This document shows, piece after piece, positions 34,621 to 44,074 of a stretch of 64,000 nt of DNA (its first letter is position 1; the number at the start of each line of letters is the position of its first letter). Both the position numbers and the translations under genes were made by a program. Below the pieces are notes generated by a model, which saw only the letters and a list, made by a program, of their open reading frames with translations, was not told where the DNA came from and searched no databases. The stretch spans positions 144,344 through 208,343 of the forward strand of contig NZ_JAASQO010000009.1 in NCBI RefSeq assembly GCF_011762095.1, given 5' to 3'. This DNA comes from Parvibaculum indicum (GTDB taxonomy: Bacteria > Pseudomonadota > Alphaproteobacteria > Parvibaculales > Parvibaculaceae).

Positions 34621-35268
34621 ATGCCCCTGATGAAGAAGCCCGCCATCGAAGAATTCTTCCGCCGCCTGCAAAAGGCGCTGCCGGAGCCGGAGACGGAGCT
34701 TCAATACCATAATCCCTACACGCTGCTGGTCGCCGTGGTGCTGTCGGCACAGGCGACCGACAAGGGCGTCAACAAGGCGACCGAGAAGCTCTTCAAGATC
34801 GTCGATACGCCGCAGAAGATGGTGAAGCTGGGTCTCGGCAAGCTCACCGACCACATCAAGACGATCGGCCTTTACCGCAACAAGGCCAAGAATGTGATCG
34901 CGCTGTCCGAACAGCTCATCGCGCAACATGACGGCGAGGTACCTCGCTCGCGCGAGGCGCTGGAGGCGTTGCCGGGGGTGGGGCGCAAGACGGCCAATGT
35001 GGTGCTGAACGTCGCCTTTGGCGAGCCGACCATCGCGGTCGATACCCATATCTTTCGGGTCTCAAACCGGACGGGGCTTGCGCCGGGCAAGAATGTGCTG
35101 GAAGTCGAGCAGAAGCTCGAAAAGCGGGTGCCGGAAGAGTTCCGGCTCCATGCCCATCACTGGCTCATTCTGCATGGGCGCTATGTCTGCAAGGCGCGCA
35201 AGCCCGACTGCCCGGCCTGTCCTGTGAACGATCTCTGTCTGTTCAAGGGAAAGACGGTGGCGGCGTAA
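34621..35268 (+). CDS. nth: Endonuclease III
   Basis: 215-residue DNA glycosylase/AP lyase for oxidised pyrimidines in base-excision repair. The helix-hairpin-helix LPGVGRKTANVVLN carries catalytic Lys123; Asp141 is in VDTHIFRV; the [4Fe-4S] cluster is held by Cys190, Cys197, Cys200 and Cys206 (C-x6-C-x2-C-x5-C). All key residues are intact. The ATG at 34621 is preferred to the one at 34594 from the family N-terminus. Ends four bases from the convergent lipoprotein gene. Confidence 0.98.
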   Translation: MPLMKKPAIEEFFRRLQKALPEPETELQYHNPYTLLVAVVLSAQATDKGVNKATEKLFKIVDTPQKMVKLGLGKLTDHIKTIGLYRNKAKNVIALSEQLIAQHDGEVPRSREALEALPGVGRKTANVVLNVAFGEPTIAVDTHIFRVSNRTGLAPGKNVLEVEQKLEKRVPEEFRLHAHHWLILHGRYVCKARKPDCPACPVNDLCLFKGKTVAA

Positions 35269-35272
35269 GGTC

Positions 35273-35671
35273 TCACGACATCGGCGCCGACCGCCTGGCG
35301 GCCACATCGTCGATACAGGCCTGCTTGTCGGCCGACCCGCCCTGGCGACGGCGGGCGTCGATATAGGTCGAGCCCATCCGGCCCTGATCGTCGGGATAGA
35401 AATAGACGAAGAGCGAGCATCCGCTTCCGCCATATTGCCAGATCTCCGAGCCCGGCTCGGTACGCCGGAAATCCGGCTGGCCGAGACGCCGTTCCAGCAG
35501 GTCCGGCGCAACGCCGACCAGACCGTCGGGCGTCAGCTTCTGCTGCGGCGGCAGGCTCGCCATCGCATCGCCACCGCGCGCATCGGGATATTGACGGGGC
35601 GTCTGACAACCGGCGAGCAGCAGCACCCCGCCCAGAACAAGACACAGGCGCAGATCAGGCCGCACGGGCAT
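35273..35671 (-). CDS. BamE/SmpA-like small lipoprotein
   Basis: 132 residues with a lipoprotein signal (lipobox LLLAGC, Cys22). The mature part has GVAPDLLERRLGQPDFRRTEPGSEIWQYGGSGCSLFVYFYPD, the pattern of the BamE/SmpA fold in which two helices are followed by a small sheet. Function is not certain: it may be an accessory outer-membrane lipoprotein and is shorter and more divergent than classical BamE. Its start overlaps the end of the CysZ-like gene by 17 bases, so it is translated from the same transcript. Confidence 0.7.
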   Translation of the reverse strand: MPVRPDLRLCLVLGGVLLLAGCQTPRQYPDARGGDAMASLPPQQKLTPDGLVGVAPDLLERRLGQPDFRRTEPGSEIWQYGGSGCSLFVYFYPDDQGRMGSTYIDARRRQGGSADKQACIDDVAARRSAPMS

Positions 35672-36320
35672 TTATCCTTTTATAGGTGTGCACCATGAAG
35701 ACCGTGCCGAAAACGGGTGCAAAAAGATTGAGAACCGGCACGGTAGCGAAGGCGGCGATGGCAATGCCCGCCACGAAAACGCTCGGGAAGTAGCCGCGGC
35801 GCAACGCTCTCGTATCCTTCTCATCATGATGGCGCAGCGCGACCAGCTCGAAATACTCGCGGCCCACGAGATAGCCGTTCATGCCCCAGAAGACGATCAC
35901 ATTGGCGATAGGGATGAAGTAGAAGGGGAGCGCCACGAGATTGAAGACAATCAGCACCAGCGTGAAACGCAACGCCGTTACGATGGAGCGGAAGAAGGGC
36001 TGATCGCGGCCCGGCGCATCGGATGGATAGTCCTTTTGTTCCACTTCCGCGGCGATGCTTTCCAGAAAAAGTCCCGCCACCAGCGTCGTAACCGGCAGGA
36101 CGAGCGGAATCAGGATCACCACCGCGATGAAGCGGCTCAGAATGTCGATGATCGTGTCGAGCCAGTCCGTGCCCGTCAGGGGCATCGCATCGAGCCCCCA
36201 TTGCGCGCCCGCGCCGAAAACGGCGAGCAGCAGAACGGTAAGACCCAGCGAAATCCACATGACGCCACGGAAGGGGGGAGAGAAGGTTTCTCTCAGGGCG
36301 CGCACCGCATCGGAGATCAT
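35655..36320 (-). CDS. CysZ/EI24-like membrane protein
   Basis: 221 residues, EI24 domain family. Four to five hydrophobic segments: GVMWISLGLTVLLLAVFGAG, FIAVVILIPLVLPVTTLVAG, FTLVLIVFNLVALPFYFIPI and FVAGIAIAAFATVPVLNLFAP, and the motif GREYFELVALRHHDE characteristic of the family. CysZ members transport sulfate, but alphaproteobacterial EI24 proteins are mostly untested. Start ATG at 36320 begins ISDAVRALRETFSPPFRGV, the family N-terminus. Divergent from the PfkB-kinase gene. Confidence 0.82.
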   Translation of the reverse strand: MISDAVRALRETFSPPFRGVMWISLGLTVLLLAVFGAGAQWGLDAMPLTGTDWLDTIIDILSRFIAVVILIPLVLPVTTLVAGLFLESIAAEVEQKDYPSDAPGRDQPFFRSIVTALRFTLVLIVFNLVALPFYFIPIANVIVFWGMNGYLVGREYFELVALRHHDEKDTRALRRGYFPSVFVAGIAIAAFATVPVLNLFAPVFGTVFMVHTYKRINARAA

Positions 36321-36482
36321 TCGCTCAAAATCCTTTGCACCAGGCCCGCGGGCGGGGAGCGGCGAGCTTAACGGGTCGATGTCGCGCGCGCAAACCCGCA
36401 GAAACCTGCGCTTTTGGACATGTCGCGCCACATCCCTATACTGCCGCGCGAACCCACCCAAGTATCAACCAAGCTGAGGATC

Positions 36483-37481
36483 ATGACCGACCTGAAATTT
36501 GACGTGGCCGGCATCGGCAATGCGATCGTGGATGTGATCGCGCATGCGGATGACGATTTTCTGATCGCGAACGGTATCGAAAAAGGCGCAATGACGCTGA
36601 TCGACGCCGAGCGCGCGGAAACGCTCTATTCGAAGATGGGACAGGGCACGGAAGTGTCCGGCGGTTCCTGCGCCAACACGATTGCGGGGCTCGCATCGCT
36701 GGGCGGCAAGGCCGCCTTTTTCGGCAAGGTGCGCAAGGACCAGCTGGGCGATGTCTTCACCCATGACATCCGCTCGCTCGGCGTGCACTTCACCTCCGAG
36801 CCCGCGACCGACGGCGACCCGACGGCGCGCTGCCTCATTCTTGTGACGCCGGACGCCCAGCGCAGCATGAACACCTATCTCGGCGCGGCGCAGAACCTTT
36901 CCGTTTCCGATATCGATCCGGAAGCCATCAAGGCGTCCGCCATCACCTATATGGAAGGCTATCTGTGGGATCCGCCCAAGGCGAAGGAAGCCTTCCTGGA
37001 AGCGGCGAAGATCGCGCATGGCGCGGACCGCCTCGTCTCGCTGACGCTGTCGGACAGTTTCTGCGTCGACCGCTATCGCGACGAATTCCGCAAGCTCGCC
37101 AAGGAGGAGGTCGATCTTCTCTTCGCGAATGAAGCGGAAATCCTCTCGCTCTATGAGACCGATGTCTTCGACGAAGCGCTGCAGAAGGTGCTGAAGGACT
37201 GCAAGTTCGCCGCGATCACGCGCTCCGAAGCGGGCTCGGTGGTCGTCGCCAATGGCGAGGTGCATGTCGCCGATGCCGAAAAGGTTTCCAAGGTCGTCGA
37301 TACGACGGGCGCGGGCGACCAGTATGCGGGCGGCTTCCTTTACGGCCTGTCGCGCGGCAAGAGCCCGGTCGAATGCGCCCGGCTCGGCCATATGGCGGCG
37401 GCGGAGGTGATCTCCCATGTCGGCCCGCGGCCCGAGGTGAAGCTGTCCAACCTTGCGAAGGAACGCGGCCTCGTGGCGTAA
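36483..37481 (+). CDS. PfkB-family carbohydrate/adenosine kinase
   Basis: 332-residue ribokinase-fold sugar kinase, closest to the adenosine-kinase-like branch common in alphaproteobacteria. N-terminal GIGNAIVDVIAHADD, the substrate motif GGSCANTIAGLASLGG (60-75), and the second PfkB signature DTTGAGDQYAGGF where GAGD is 276-279 and Asp279 is the catalytic base. The substrate (adenosine, fructose or another sugar) is not provable from sequence. Start ATG at 36483 has GAGGA upstream. Followed by a bidirectional terminator shared with coaA. Confidence 0.9.
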   Translation: MTDLKFDVAGIGNAIVDVIAHADDDFLIANGIEKGAMTLIDAERAETLYSKMGQGTEVSGGSCANTIAGLASLGGKAAFFGKVRKDQLGDVFTHDIRSLGVHFTSEPATDGDPTARCLILVTPDAQRSMNTYLGAAQNLSVSDIDPEAIKASAITYMEGYLWDPPKAKEAFLEAAKIAHGADRLVSLTLSDSFCVDRYRDEFRKLAKEEVDLLFANEAEILSLYETDVFDEALQKVLKDCKFAAITRSEAGSVVVANGEVHVADAEKVSKVVDTTGAGDQYAGGFLYGLSRGKSPVECARLGHMAAAEVISHVGPRPEVKLSNLAKERGLVA

Positions 37482-37502
37482 GCCAACGGCTTATGAAACG
37501 CG

Positions 37503-37532
37503 AAACCCCCGGTCGAAAGGCCGGGGGTTTTT
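37503..37532. terminator. Bidirectional terminator between pfkB-like kinase and coaA
   Basis: AAACCCCCGG pairs with CCGGGGGTTT with a GAAA-capped inner stem, followed by TT on the plus strand; the minus strand reads a matching AAA/TTT arrangement. It lies between two convergent genes. Confidence 0.85.
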
Positions 37533-37551
37533 CATTGGCCAATGCCGATGT

Positions 37552-38526
37552 TCAGAGTTTGCGCAGATAGACGTCGCGGATGCGGTGGTCGTCGCCCTTG
37601 CGCAGGATGAGATCGGCGCGCTGGCGGGTGGGAAGCACGTTCCTGTGCAGGTTCGCCAGGTTGATCGAGGTCCAGATCTGGTCCGCCGTCTCGACCGCTT
37701 CATCGTCCGAGAGCTTGGAATAACGATGGAAATAGGCGTCGGGATCCTTGAAGGAGGTTTCCCGCAGGCTCATGAAACGCTCGATATACCAGCGCCGGAT
37801 CGCCTCCTCATCCGCATCGAGATAGATGGAAAAGTCGAAGAAGTCGGAAACGAAGGGGACGGGGTCTTCACCCTCGTCGGGCTTCCAGGGCTGCAGCACG
37901 TTGAGCCCTTCGACAATGAGAATGTCGGGGTTGCGAATGACGATCTCGTCGCCGGGTACGATGTCATAGGTGTGATGCGAATAGACGGGCGCTGCTGCTT
38001 CCGCGCAACCCGACTTCACATTGGAGAGGAAGCGCAACAGCTTCTTGATATCGAAACTCTCCGGAAAGCCCTTGCGGCCCATCAGATCGCGTTCGAGCAG
38101 GACCGCGTTAGGGTAGAGGAAGCCGTCGGTGGTAATCAGGTCCACCTTGGGATGGTTCGGCCAACGCGCGAGCAATGCCTGAAGAATACGCGAGGTCGTG
38201 GATTTGCCTACCGCAACGGAACCCGCCACGCCGATGATATAGGGAACCTTCGCCTGCTTGGTGCCCAGAAAGTCAGAGGTCACGCGGTAGAGTTCCTGCA
38301 TCTCCGCCACATAAAGATTCAGCAGGCGCGACAGCGGGAGATAGATTTCCTCCACCTCGGCCAGCGAGACGCGCTCGCCGAAACCCTTCAGGCGTTCCAG
38401 ATCCTCCGCCGAGAGCGGCAGCGGCGTATCCTCACGCAGTCTGCCCCAGCGTTCGGCGGTGAAATGGCGATAGGGTGAAAGAGTGGACGCCTTTTCGTAT
38501 CCATCGGGGCTCGCACTGTCGGGCAT
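37552..38526 (-). CDS. coaA: Pantothenate kinase, type I
   Basis: 324 residues. First step of CoA synthesis: ATP-dependent phosphorylation of pantothenate, feedback-inhibited by CoA. P-loop GSVAVGKS at 102-109 in [19 protein letters not shown], then [29 protein letters not shown] and [11 protein letters not shown]; the C-terminal [14 protein letters not shown] is also standard. N-terminus [22 protein letters not shown] fits bacterial CoaA. Downstream of hisE on the same strand (45 bp). Confidence 0.97.
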   Translation of the reverse strand: MPDSASPDGYEKASTLSPYRHFTAERWGRLREDTPLPLSAEDLERLKGFGERVSLAEVEEIYLPLSRLLNLYVAEMQELYRVTSDFLGTKQAKVPYIIGVAGSVAVGKSTTSRILQALLARWPNHPKVDLITTDGFLYPNAVLLERDLMGRKGFPESFDIKKLLRFLSNVKSGCAEAAAPVYSHHTYDIVPGDEIVIRNPDILIVEGLNVLQPWKPDEGEDPVPFVSDFFDFSIYLDADEEAIRRWYIERFMSLRETSFKDPDAYFHRYSKLSDDEAVETADQIWTSINLANLHRNVLPTRQRADLILRKGDDHRIRDVYLRKL

Positions 38527-38571
38527 CGTCTGGTTCCGGATCGCTGTTGCTCCGAGAGACGCTTTGACGGG

Positions 38572-38901
38572 TCAGCCCCGTTTGCGGCTCGCTTTTTCTT
38601 CCAGACCCGACTGGCCTTCGCGCCGGGCAATCTCCCCATAGACCTCCGTCGGGTCGATGTCGAGGGCGGCCATGAGCACGAGCCAGTGGTAGAGCATGTC
38701 CGCCGCTTCGGTGACGACCTCGTCACGCTTCCCGGCGGATGCCGCGATCACCGTTTCCACCGCTTCTTCGCCGAGCTTCTGCGCGCATTTTTCCACGCCG
38801 CGATCCAGAAGTTTCGCCGTGTAGGAGGTTTCGGGCGAGGCTCCCTTGCGCGACATGATCGTGCGGAAGAGGCCATCGAGTTGGGAGGCGTCGACGCCCA
38901 T
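38572..38901 (-). CDS. hisE: Phosphoribosyl-ATP pyrophosphatase
   Basis: 109 residues, second step of histidine synthesis. All-alpha NTP-PPase fold with SYTAKLLDRGVEKCAQKLGEEAVETVIAA (metal-binding Glu residues) and DEVVTEAADMLYHWLVLMAALDI. Monofunctional HisE, separate from HisI as in most alphaproteobacteria. It would normally follow hisF; here two unrelated genes (39061-41794) come between. A perfect DnaA-box 9-mer lies 76-84 bases before its start. Confidence 0.97.
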   Translation of the reverse strand: MGVDASQLDGLFRTIMSRKGASPETSYTAKLLDRGVEKCAQKLGEEAVETVIAASAGKRDEVVTEAADMLYHWLVLMAALDIDPTEVYGEIARREGQSGLEEKASRKRG

Positions 38902-38976
38902 CGGTCTGTCCTCAGGCTAAAGGAAATCGCCGGCGCCTTCGTTCATGCCGGCTCCAAAGGCGCTCACCTAGCAGAT

Positions 38977-38985
38977 TTATCCACA
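38977..38985 (+). promoter_or_regulatory. Perfect DnaA-box sequence upstream of hisE
   Basis: TTATCCACA, exact match to the consensus DnaA 9-mer, in the gap between the pentapeptide gene and hisE. Confidence 0.5.
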
Positions 38986-39060
38986 AGTGGCCAGTAAACG
39001 GGAGGATGAGGCGGAAGCGCGAAGGGGTGAGAAACCGGAAAGGCCCGTCCCATTCTCGCG

Positions 39061-40137
39061 TCAACGGCGGGTGGAGAGCGCCGTGCCGGCAAGATCGCCC
39101 AGTTTCGCCCCGTCCTGGATGGCCTCGGTGAGGTCCGCGCCGCGAAGATCTGCGCCGCGCAAATCCGCATTGCGCAGATTGGCGCGTTTCAGCACCGTTT
39201 CGCGAAGGTCGGCGGCGGCCAGGAACGCTCGTTCGAAATTCACGTCGGCCAGGATCGCCTCATGGAAATCGGCACCGGCCAGAACGGCACCGGCAAAATC
39301 CATGCGCGACATATCCATTCGCGAAAAGTCGGCTCTTGCGCCTTTCGCCTCGTCGCTCTGAATCCAGAGCATATGGGCCGACAGCATTTTGGCGAGACGT
39401 TCCGGGCCCGGCGCACGGCGCGGCTTTTCGGCCAGCATCATGTCGCCGTTATTCGCCGTCGCCTCGTCCATGACGGCGCGGCGGAAATCGGCTTCGGAGA
39501 GGTTTGCCCCGACAAGCGAGACGCCGGTCAGTTCCGCCCCATTAAAACTTGCGCCGCGAAGGTCGGCGCCCTGCAGGGTCGCTCCCGAGATGTCGGCGCC
39601 TTCGAAGTCGGCGCCCTGCAGCTTGCACTCCGACATGTTCGTGCCGAGAAGCTTGGCCCCGCGAAAGGAAGAGTTTTCCCGGCCCGACGGTGCGTCGGTT
39701 CCGCGCTTGATGACCGAGCCGCGCCGCAGATCCGCGCCGGCAAGTTCCGCCCCGGAAAGCTCCGCATTCTCGAAATGCGCGCCACGCAGATCGGCGCGGG
39801 CGAAATTCGTCCGGGTCAGATTGGCGTCGTCGAACCCGGCGCCGAAAAGATTCGTACCCTTGAAGGCTGCGTCTTCGAGATTGGCGCCGGAGAAATCGCA
39901 ACCGATGAAATGGCCCTGCGAGAAATTCAGGCCGCGGAAATCGAGACCGGAGAGATCGCATTCCTTCATCACCACGCACCAGCCATTGGGCACGCCACGC
40001 AGATAGCGAATATGGAAATCGGCAATCCGGCGAAGCGCGTCCTGCGATATGCGGCGACCCACAATCGCCTGGCCTTCTCGAGGGGCGACCGCGCGGGGCT
40101 TGTTTTCCTTGCGGCTGGGCGCCGGAGACGAACTCAT
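39061..40137 (-). CDS. Pentapeptide-repeat protein
   Basis: 358 residues, mostly right-handed quadrilateral beta-helix made of A(D/N)LxG-type pentapeptides. One repeat block covers about residues 55-240 (LSGLDFRGLNF, ADLRGAHFENAEL, ADISGATLQGADL) and another about 295-350 (ADFHEAILADVNF, ANLRNADLRGADLRGADL), separated by a non-repeat stretch (about 240-290, DEATANNGDMMLAEKPRRAPGP). The N-terminal 45 residues are basic and hydrophilic; GRRISQDALRRIADFHIRYLRG precedes the first repeat. No signal peptide. Function unknown: some such proteins mimic DNA and protect gyrase, most are scaffolds. The start at 40137 has no strong ribosome site. Confidence 0.85.
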   Translation of the reverse strand: MSSSPAPSRKENKPRAVAPREGQAIVGRRISQDALRRIADFHIRYLRGVPNGWCVVMKECDLSGLDFRGLNFSQGHFIGCDFSGANLEDAAFKGTNLFGAGFDDANLTRTNFARADLRGAHFENAELSGAELAGADLRRGSVIKRGTDAPSGRENSSFRGAKLLGTNMSECKLQGADFEGADISGATLQGADLRGASFNGAELTGVSLVGANLSEADFRRAVMDEATANNGDMMLAEKPRRAPGPERLAKMLSAHMLWIQSDEAKGARADFSRMDMSRMDFAGAVLAGADFHEAILADVNFERAFLAAADLRETVLKRANLRNADLRGADLRGADLTEAIQDGAKLGDLAGTALSTRR

Positions 40138-40267
40138 TTTTTCGCGATCCCGATACTCTGGTGCAAATTCGGCAAGCGTTTCACCGAGCGTAGCGACGAG
40201 TATTTCCGAAATGATTAACCCCACGGAAAATTTCGCCGGGCCGCAATAGGGCTGGAATAGAACGGCG

Positions 40268-41794
40268 TCAGCCGCGCCAGAAGGCGGGGCGGGCAGTGAA
40301 ATCCGCCCACAGGGAACGAACGCTCTCCCATTCCCGCTCCGCCCTTGCCAGATGGAAGGCCGCGACATGCGCGACCGCGGGCTGGAGCGCGGTATCGTCC
40401 TTAGCCAGCTCGCCCAGAATGGCACGGGCGGTCGCCAGATCGTTCAACGCACCGAAAGCATCCTGCAGACGGGCAAGGTCCTTCAGATAGGGTTTGGCCT
40501 TTTTCCGCCCGAAAAGGGACTGGAAGAAGGAAAGCGTGTAGCGCAGCTTTTTCAGGCGCTTGCGCAATTCATGGCGCTCTTCCTCATCGAGCTCGCTCAT
40601 GCGGCTCCCCAGCTTTTCGACACTGGCCTGCCGCTTGTCGAGCGCGCGTACCGCAAAGGCGGTCACCGGATCGCGCGCGGCGCTTTTCGCACGCCAGCCC
40701 CGTTCGCTCAGAAACAATGCCAGTTGCAGCACGAAGCGGCTGTAGCGTTGCGAATGGATTGCCTTGTCGGCGGCAGCCCAGGCGCGGGCGCGTTCTTCTT
40801 CCACCTTGCGCTTCAGGACGGCAAAGGCTTCTTCCTCGCCCTCGGCCGGCGTCACCGGTTCCAGAATATCCTGGGTAAAGACATCGAAATCGCGCGCGCG
40901 GCCCACCGCATTGCCGAGCCATTTCGCTTCCGCGGAGAGCATTTCCGCCGTTTCGCCACCGATCTCCTTGCGGAAAACGGTAAAGGCGGAGCGCATTCGC
41001 CGCAGCGACACGCGAAGCTGGTGCAACCCCTCGGGCAGGCGCGCATCGAAAGCGGGGCCTTCATTGGCCAGCAGATGCAGGAGGCAGTCCCGGAGGATGA
41101 CTTCATAAGCCTCCTCGGCCGAAAGGTTTTCCCGGAGATCCGTATGGTCGGCCTTGACCGCGGCGGAAGCCGTTCCCCGGAGAAGGGCAAAGCCGCGTTC
41201 GGCCTTGCTCATACGCGCGATCCACATGGGCGCGATGTCGGCAAAGTCGAGGGCGATGCGGTAAAGCTCTTCGGGCCGGCCTTCCTTCAGCTCCAGTTCG
41301 ACTTCGCAAATATCCGCCTTGCTGCCATTGGCTTTCACAAAGCCGGCATCGAAAGCCAGCTCCACCCGGTCGCCTTCCTCGGACCGAAGGTCGACCGTCT
41401 CGCGGTCGATGTCGCTCTCGATGCGGGGAAGAAGTCTTTCGTCATCGATCAGCTTACGGAGCTTTTCGCGAACCGGCGGCGGCAATAGCTCCAGATCCGG
41501 CTCGTCGATACGACAGGGAAGAAGGGATTCATATTCTTCCGTATCGTGGAGAAAGCTCGACGCCGTCCGGTCGTCGCCCGCCTTCAGGGTCTGGATGCAT
41601 TTGTCGCCGGTGAAGCGCAACCGCAGTGCAAAGCCATTTGCACCAAGCCGCAGATCGCCCGTATCGAAATAGACGGATCGCATCCGTTTGCGACCGGTCG
41701 CCATACCGCTTTCGCGCAGACGCGGCGCCCGGCGCAGGCGCTCCATCGCCTCGGGCGTGCATTGCAGTTTGAGTTCGATTTCCCTGTCGATCAT
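40268..41794 (-). CDS. CYTH-CHAD domain protein (inorganic triphosphatase-like)
   Basis: 508 residues. The N-terminal CYTH domain (about 1-200) starts with the signature EIELK (residues 5-9) and has RMRSVYFDTGDLRL, ALRLRFTG and VELELKEGRPEEL, a tunnel-fold phosphohydrolase for triphosphate or adenylate-cyclase-type substrates. The C-terminal CHAD domain (about 215-500), an alpha-helical domain rich in conserved histidines and basic residues (LHQLRVSLRRMRSAF, HELRKRLKKLRY), binds inorganic polyphosphate. Combined architecture matches YgiF-type triphosphatases. Start ATG 41794 gives the exact CYTH start; the longer frame is discarded. It sits between hisF and the pentapeptide gene, an unusual location. 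Confidence 0.93.
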   Translation of the reverse strand: MIDREIELKLQCTPEAMERLRRAPRLRESGMATGRKRMRSVYFDTGDLRLGANGFALRLRFTGDKCIQTLKAGDDRTASSFLHDTEEYESLLPCRIDEPDLELLPPPVREKLRKLIDDERLLPRIESDIDRETVDLRSEEGDRVELAFDAGFVKANGSKADICEVELELKEGRPEELYRIALDFADIAPMWIARMSKAERGFALLRGTASAAVKADHTDLRENLSAEEAYEVILRDCLLHLLANEGPAFDARLPEGLHQLRVSLRRMRSAFTVFRKEIGGETAEMLSAEAKWLGNAVGRARDFDVFTQDILEPVTPAEGEEEAFAVLKRKVEEERARAWAAADKAIHSQRYSRFVLQLALFLSERGWRAKSAARDPVTAFAVRALDKRQASVEKLGSRMSELDEEERHELRKRLKKLRYTLSFFQSLFGRKKAKPYLKDLARLQDAFGALNDLATARAILGELAKDDTALQPAVAHVAAFHLARAEREWESVRSLWADFTARPAFWRG

Positions 41795-41900
41795 GGTCGC
41801 GGCACAGCCGGTCTGGTCATCGTTCTGTCGTTCCGGGCTCACTTGTATATTAGCGCACCCCAAAATGACAATTCATCGCGTCGGACCTGCGACGATCGCG

Positions 41901-42659
41901 TTAAATCCGAACCGGGACGTCGGCATCTGCCATATGTTGCTTGGCTTCGCCAATCGTGTACTCGCCGAAATGGAAAATCGAGGCGGCGAGCACCGCGCTT
42001 GCATGGCCGTCGCGAACGCCCTCGACCAGATGATCGAGCGTCCCGACCCCGCCCGATGCGATCACCGGTATCGCAACCGCATCGGCCACGGCGCGGGTCA
42101 GCGCAATGTCGAAGCCGTTGCGCGCGCCGTCACGATCCATGGAGGTCAGAAGGATTTCGCCGGCGCCGAGTTCGGCCATGCGCGCAGCATATTCCACCGC
42201 GTCGATGCCCGTGGGCTTGCGGCCGCCATGGGTGAAGATCTCCCATTTGCCGGGGGCAACCTGCTTGGCGTCGATGGCAACCACGATGCACTGATTGCCG
42301 AATTTTTCCGATGCCTGTCGCACGAATTCCGGATTGGTGACGGCGGCCGTGTTGATCGACACCTTGTCGGCGCCGGAAAGAAGGAGGGCGCGAACATCCT
42401 CCACGGTGCGCACACCGCCGCCCACCGTCAGCGGCATGAAGCAATGTTCCGCCGTGCGGCGCACCACATCGAAAATGATGGCGCGCTCTTCATGGCTCGC
42501 CGTGATGTCGAGAAAGCAAAGTTCGTCCGCGCCGGCCGCGTCATAGGCCTGTGCGGCCTCCACCGGATCGCCCGCGTCGCGCAGGTCGACGAAGTTCACG
42601 CCTTTGACGACGCGGCCGTCCTTCACATCGAGGCAGGGAATGACGCGGGATTTGAGCAT
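41901..42659 (-). CDS. hisF: Imidazole glycerol phosphate synthase, cyclase subunit
   Basis: 252-residue (beta/alpha)8 barrel; with HisH it makes imidazole glycerol phosphate and AICAR from PRFAR and glutamine-derived ammonia. N-terminus [17 protein letters not shown] with catalytic Asp11; [10 protein letters not shown] has the second catalytic Asp; [17 protein letters not shown] binds phosphate. Its ATG overlaps the hisA stop (TGATG), so the two are coupled. The frame upstream to 42755 lies over hisA and is not used. Confidence 0.98.
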   Translation of the reverse strand: MLKSRVIPCLDVKDGRVVKGVNFVDLRDAGDPVEAAQAYDAAGADELCFLDITASHEERAIIFDVVRRTAEHCFMPLTVGGGVRTVEDVRALLLSGADKVSINTAAVTNPEFVRQASEKFGNQCIVVAIDAKQVAPGKWEIFTHGGRKPTGIDAVEYAARMAELGAGEILLTSMDRDGARNGFDIALTRAVADAVAIPVIASGGVGTLDHLVEGVRDGHASAVLAASIFHFGEYTIGEAKQHMADADVPVRI

Positions 42660-43390
42660 CAGGCTTGCCCTTTCAGCAGCGCCAGCACTTCCTTCGGGTC
42701 GAGGCGGCCATCGTAAAGTGCGCGGCCGGAAATGGCGCCCTCGATGCCGGGACAATTCGCGGCCTGAAGCGCCTTGATATCCTCGATGGAGGAAAGCCCG
42801 CCCGAAGCAATGACCGGGATCGAGATCGCATTGGCGAGACCGACCGTCGCTTCGATGTTGAGGCCCTCCAGTACGCCGTCGCGGTCGATATCGGTATAGA
42901 TGATGGCCGCGACGCCCGCATTCTCGAAGCGCTTTGCCATATCGAGCACGGTGAGTTCGGAGACATCGGCCCAGCCTTCGGTGGCAACCTTGCCCCCCTT
43001 GGCATCGAGACCCACCGCAATCTGCCCGGGGAACTTCCTGCAGGCCTCGATCACGAGGTCGGGATCCTTCACCGCCGCCGTGCCGATGATGACGCGCGCG
43101 ATCCCCTTGCCGAGCCAGGTCTCGATGGTCTTCAGATCGCGAATGCCGCCGCCGAGCTGAACGGGGATGGAGATGGCGGAAAGAATGGCCTCCACCGCGT
43201 CGGCATTGACCGGGCGACCCTCGAAGGCGCCATTCAGATCGACCAGATGGAGATATTCGAAGCCCGCCGTCTCGAAGGCACGGGCCTGAGCGGCCGGGTC
43301 GTCATTGAAGACGGTGGCCTCTTCCATCAGGCCGCGCACGAGGCGCACGCACTGGCCGTCCTTCAGGTCGATGGCCGGAAACAGGATCAT
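42659..43390 (-). CDS. hisA: Phosphoribosylformimino-AICAR isomerase
   Basis: 243-residue barrel enzyme, fourth step of histidine synthesis (ProFAR to PRFAR). [19 protein letters not shown] with catalytic Asp8, [14 protein letters not shown], and the second acid in [12 protein letters not shown]; phosphate binding through [17 protein letters not shown]. Starts five bases after hisH and overlaps hisF by one base. Confidence 0.98.
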   Translation of the reverse strand: MILFPAIDLKDGQCVRLVRGLMEEATVFNDDPAAQARAFETAGFEYLHLVDLNGAFEGRPVNADAVEAILSAISIPVQLGGGIRDLKTIETWLGKGIARVIIGTAAVKDPDLVIEACRKFPGQIAVGLDAKGGKVATEGWADVSELTVLDMAKRFENAGVAAIIYTDIDRDGVLEGLNIEATVGLANAISIPVIASGGLSSIEDIKALQAANCPGIEGAISGRALYDGRLDPKEVLALLKGQA

Positions 43391-43395
43391 GAGTG

Positions 43396-44034
43396 TCAGA
43401 CTTTCCAGGTCAGAAAATTGCCGATCAGCGCAAGGCCGACGCCCTGGCTCTTTTCGGGGTGGAACTGCGTGCCCACCATATTGTCACGGCCGACCGCGGC
43501 AACGACCGGGCCGCCATAATCGGTCACCGCCAACACGTCTTCGTCGTCCTCCGCCGAGAAAGCATAGGAGTGGACGAAATAGGCGTGATTGCCGGGCAGA
43601 TCCTCGAGCAGCGGATGAGCGCGTTTCAGGGTGAGTTCGTTCCAGCCCATATGCGGGATCTTGAGCGAGCGGTCGGCGGGATCGATGGGCTTCACGTCGC
43701 CCTTCAGCCAGCCCAGACCCTTGTGGACGCCATATTCCAGGCCGCGCTCGGCCATGAGTTGCATGCCGACGCAAATGCCGAGGAAGGGCTTGCCTTTCCG
43801 GCGCACTTCCTCGTCCAGCGCTTCCACCATGCCGGGAATGGCATCGAGCCCGGCACGGCAATCGCCGAAAGCGCCCACGCCGGGCAGCACGATGCGCTCG
43901 GCGCGGCGCAGCGCCTCCGGATCGCCCGAGACGAGGATATCGGCGGCAAGGCCCCGGTCGCGGGCCGCACGCTCAAAGGCCTTGGCCGCGGAATGAAGGT
44001 TGCCGGATTCGTAATCGACGATGGTGACGAGCAT
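43396..44034 (-). CDS. hisH: Imidazole glycerol phosphate synthase, glutaminase subunit
   Basis: 212-residue class I glutamine amidotransferase supplying ammonia to HisF. The triad is Cys88 in LGICVGMQ, His192 and Glu194 in FHPEKS. The N-terminus [18 protein letters not shown] and PGVGAFGDC are also typical. Part of the hisB-DUF2628-hisH-hisA-hisF run, with 40 bp from the DUF2628 gene. Confidence 0.98.
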   Translation of the reverse strand: MLVTIVDYESGNLHSAAKAFERAARDRGLAADILVSGDPEALRRAERIVLPGVGAFGDCRAGLDAIPGMVEALDEEVRRKGKPFLGICVGMQLMAERGLEYGVHKGLGWLKGDVKPIDPADRSLKIPHMGWNELTLKRAHPLLEDLPGNHAYFVHSYAFSAEDDEDVLAVTDYGGPVVAAVGRDNMVGTQFHPEKSQGVGLALIGNFLTWKV

Positions 44035-44074
44035 CGGAGGCTTTCTGAAGCGTTTTCAGCGCGAGTGGTATGGC

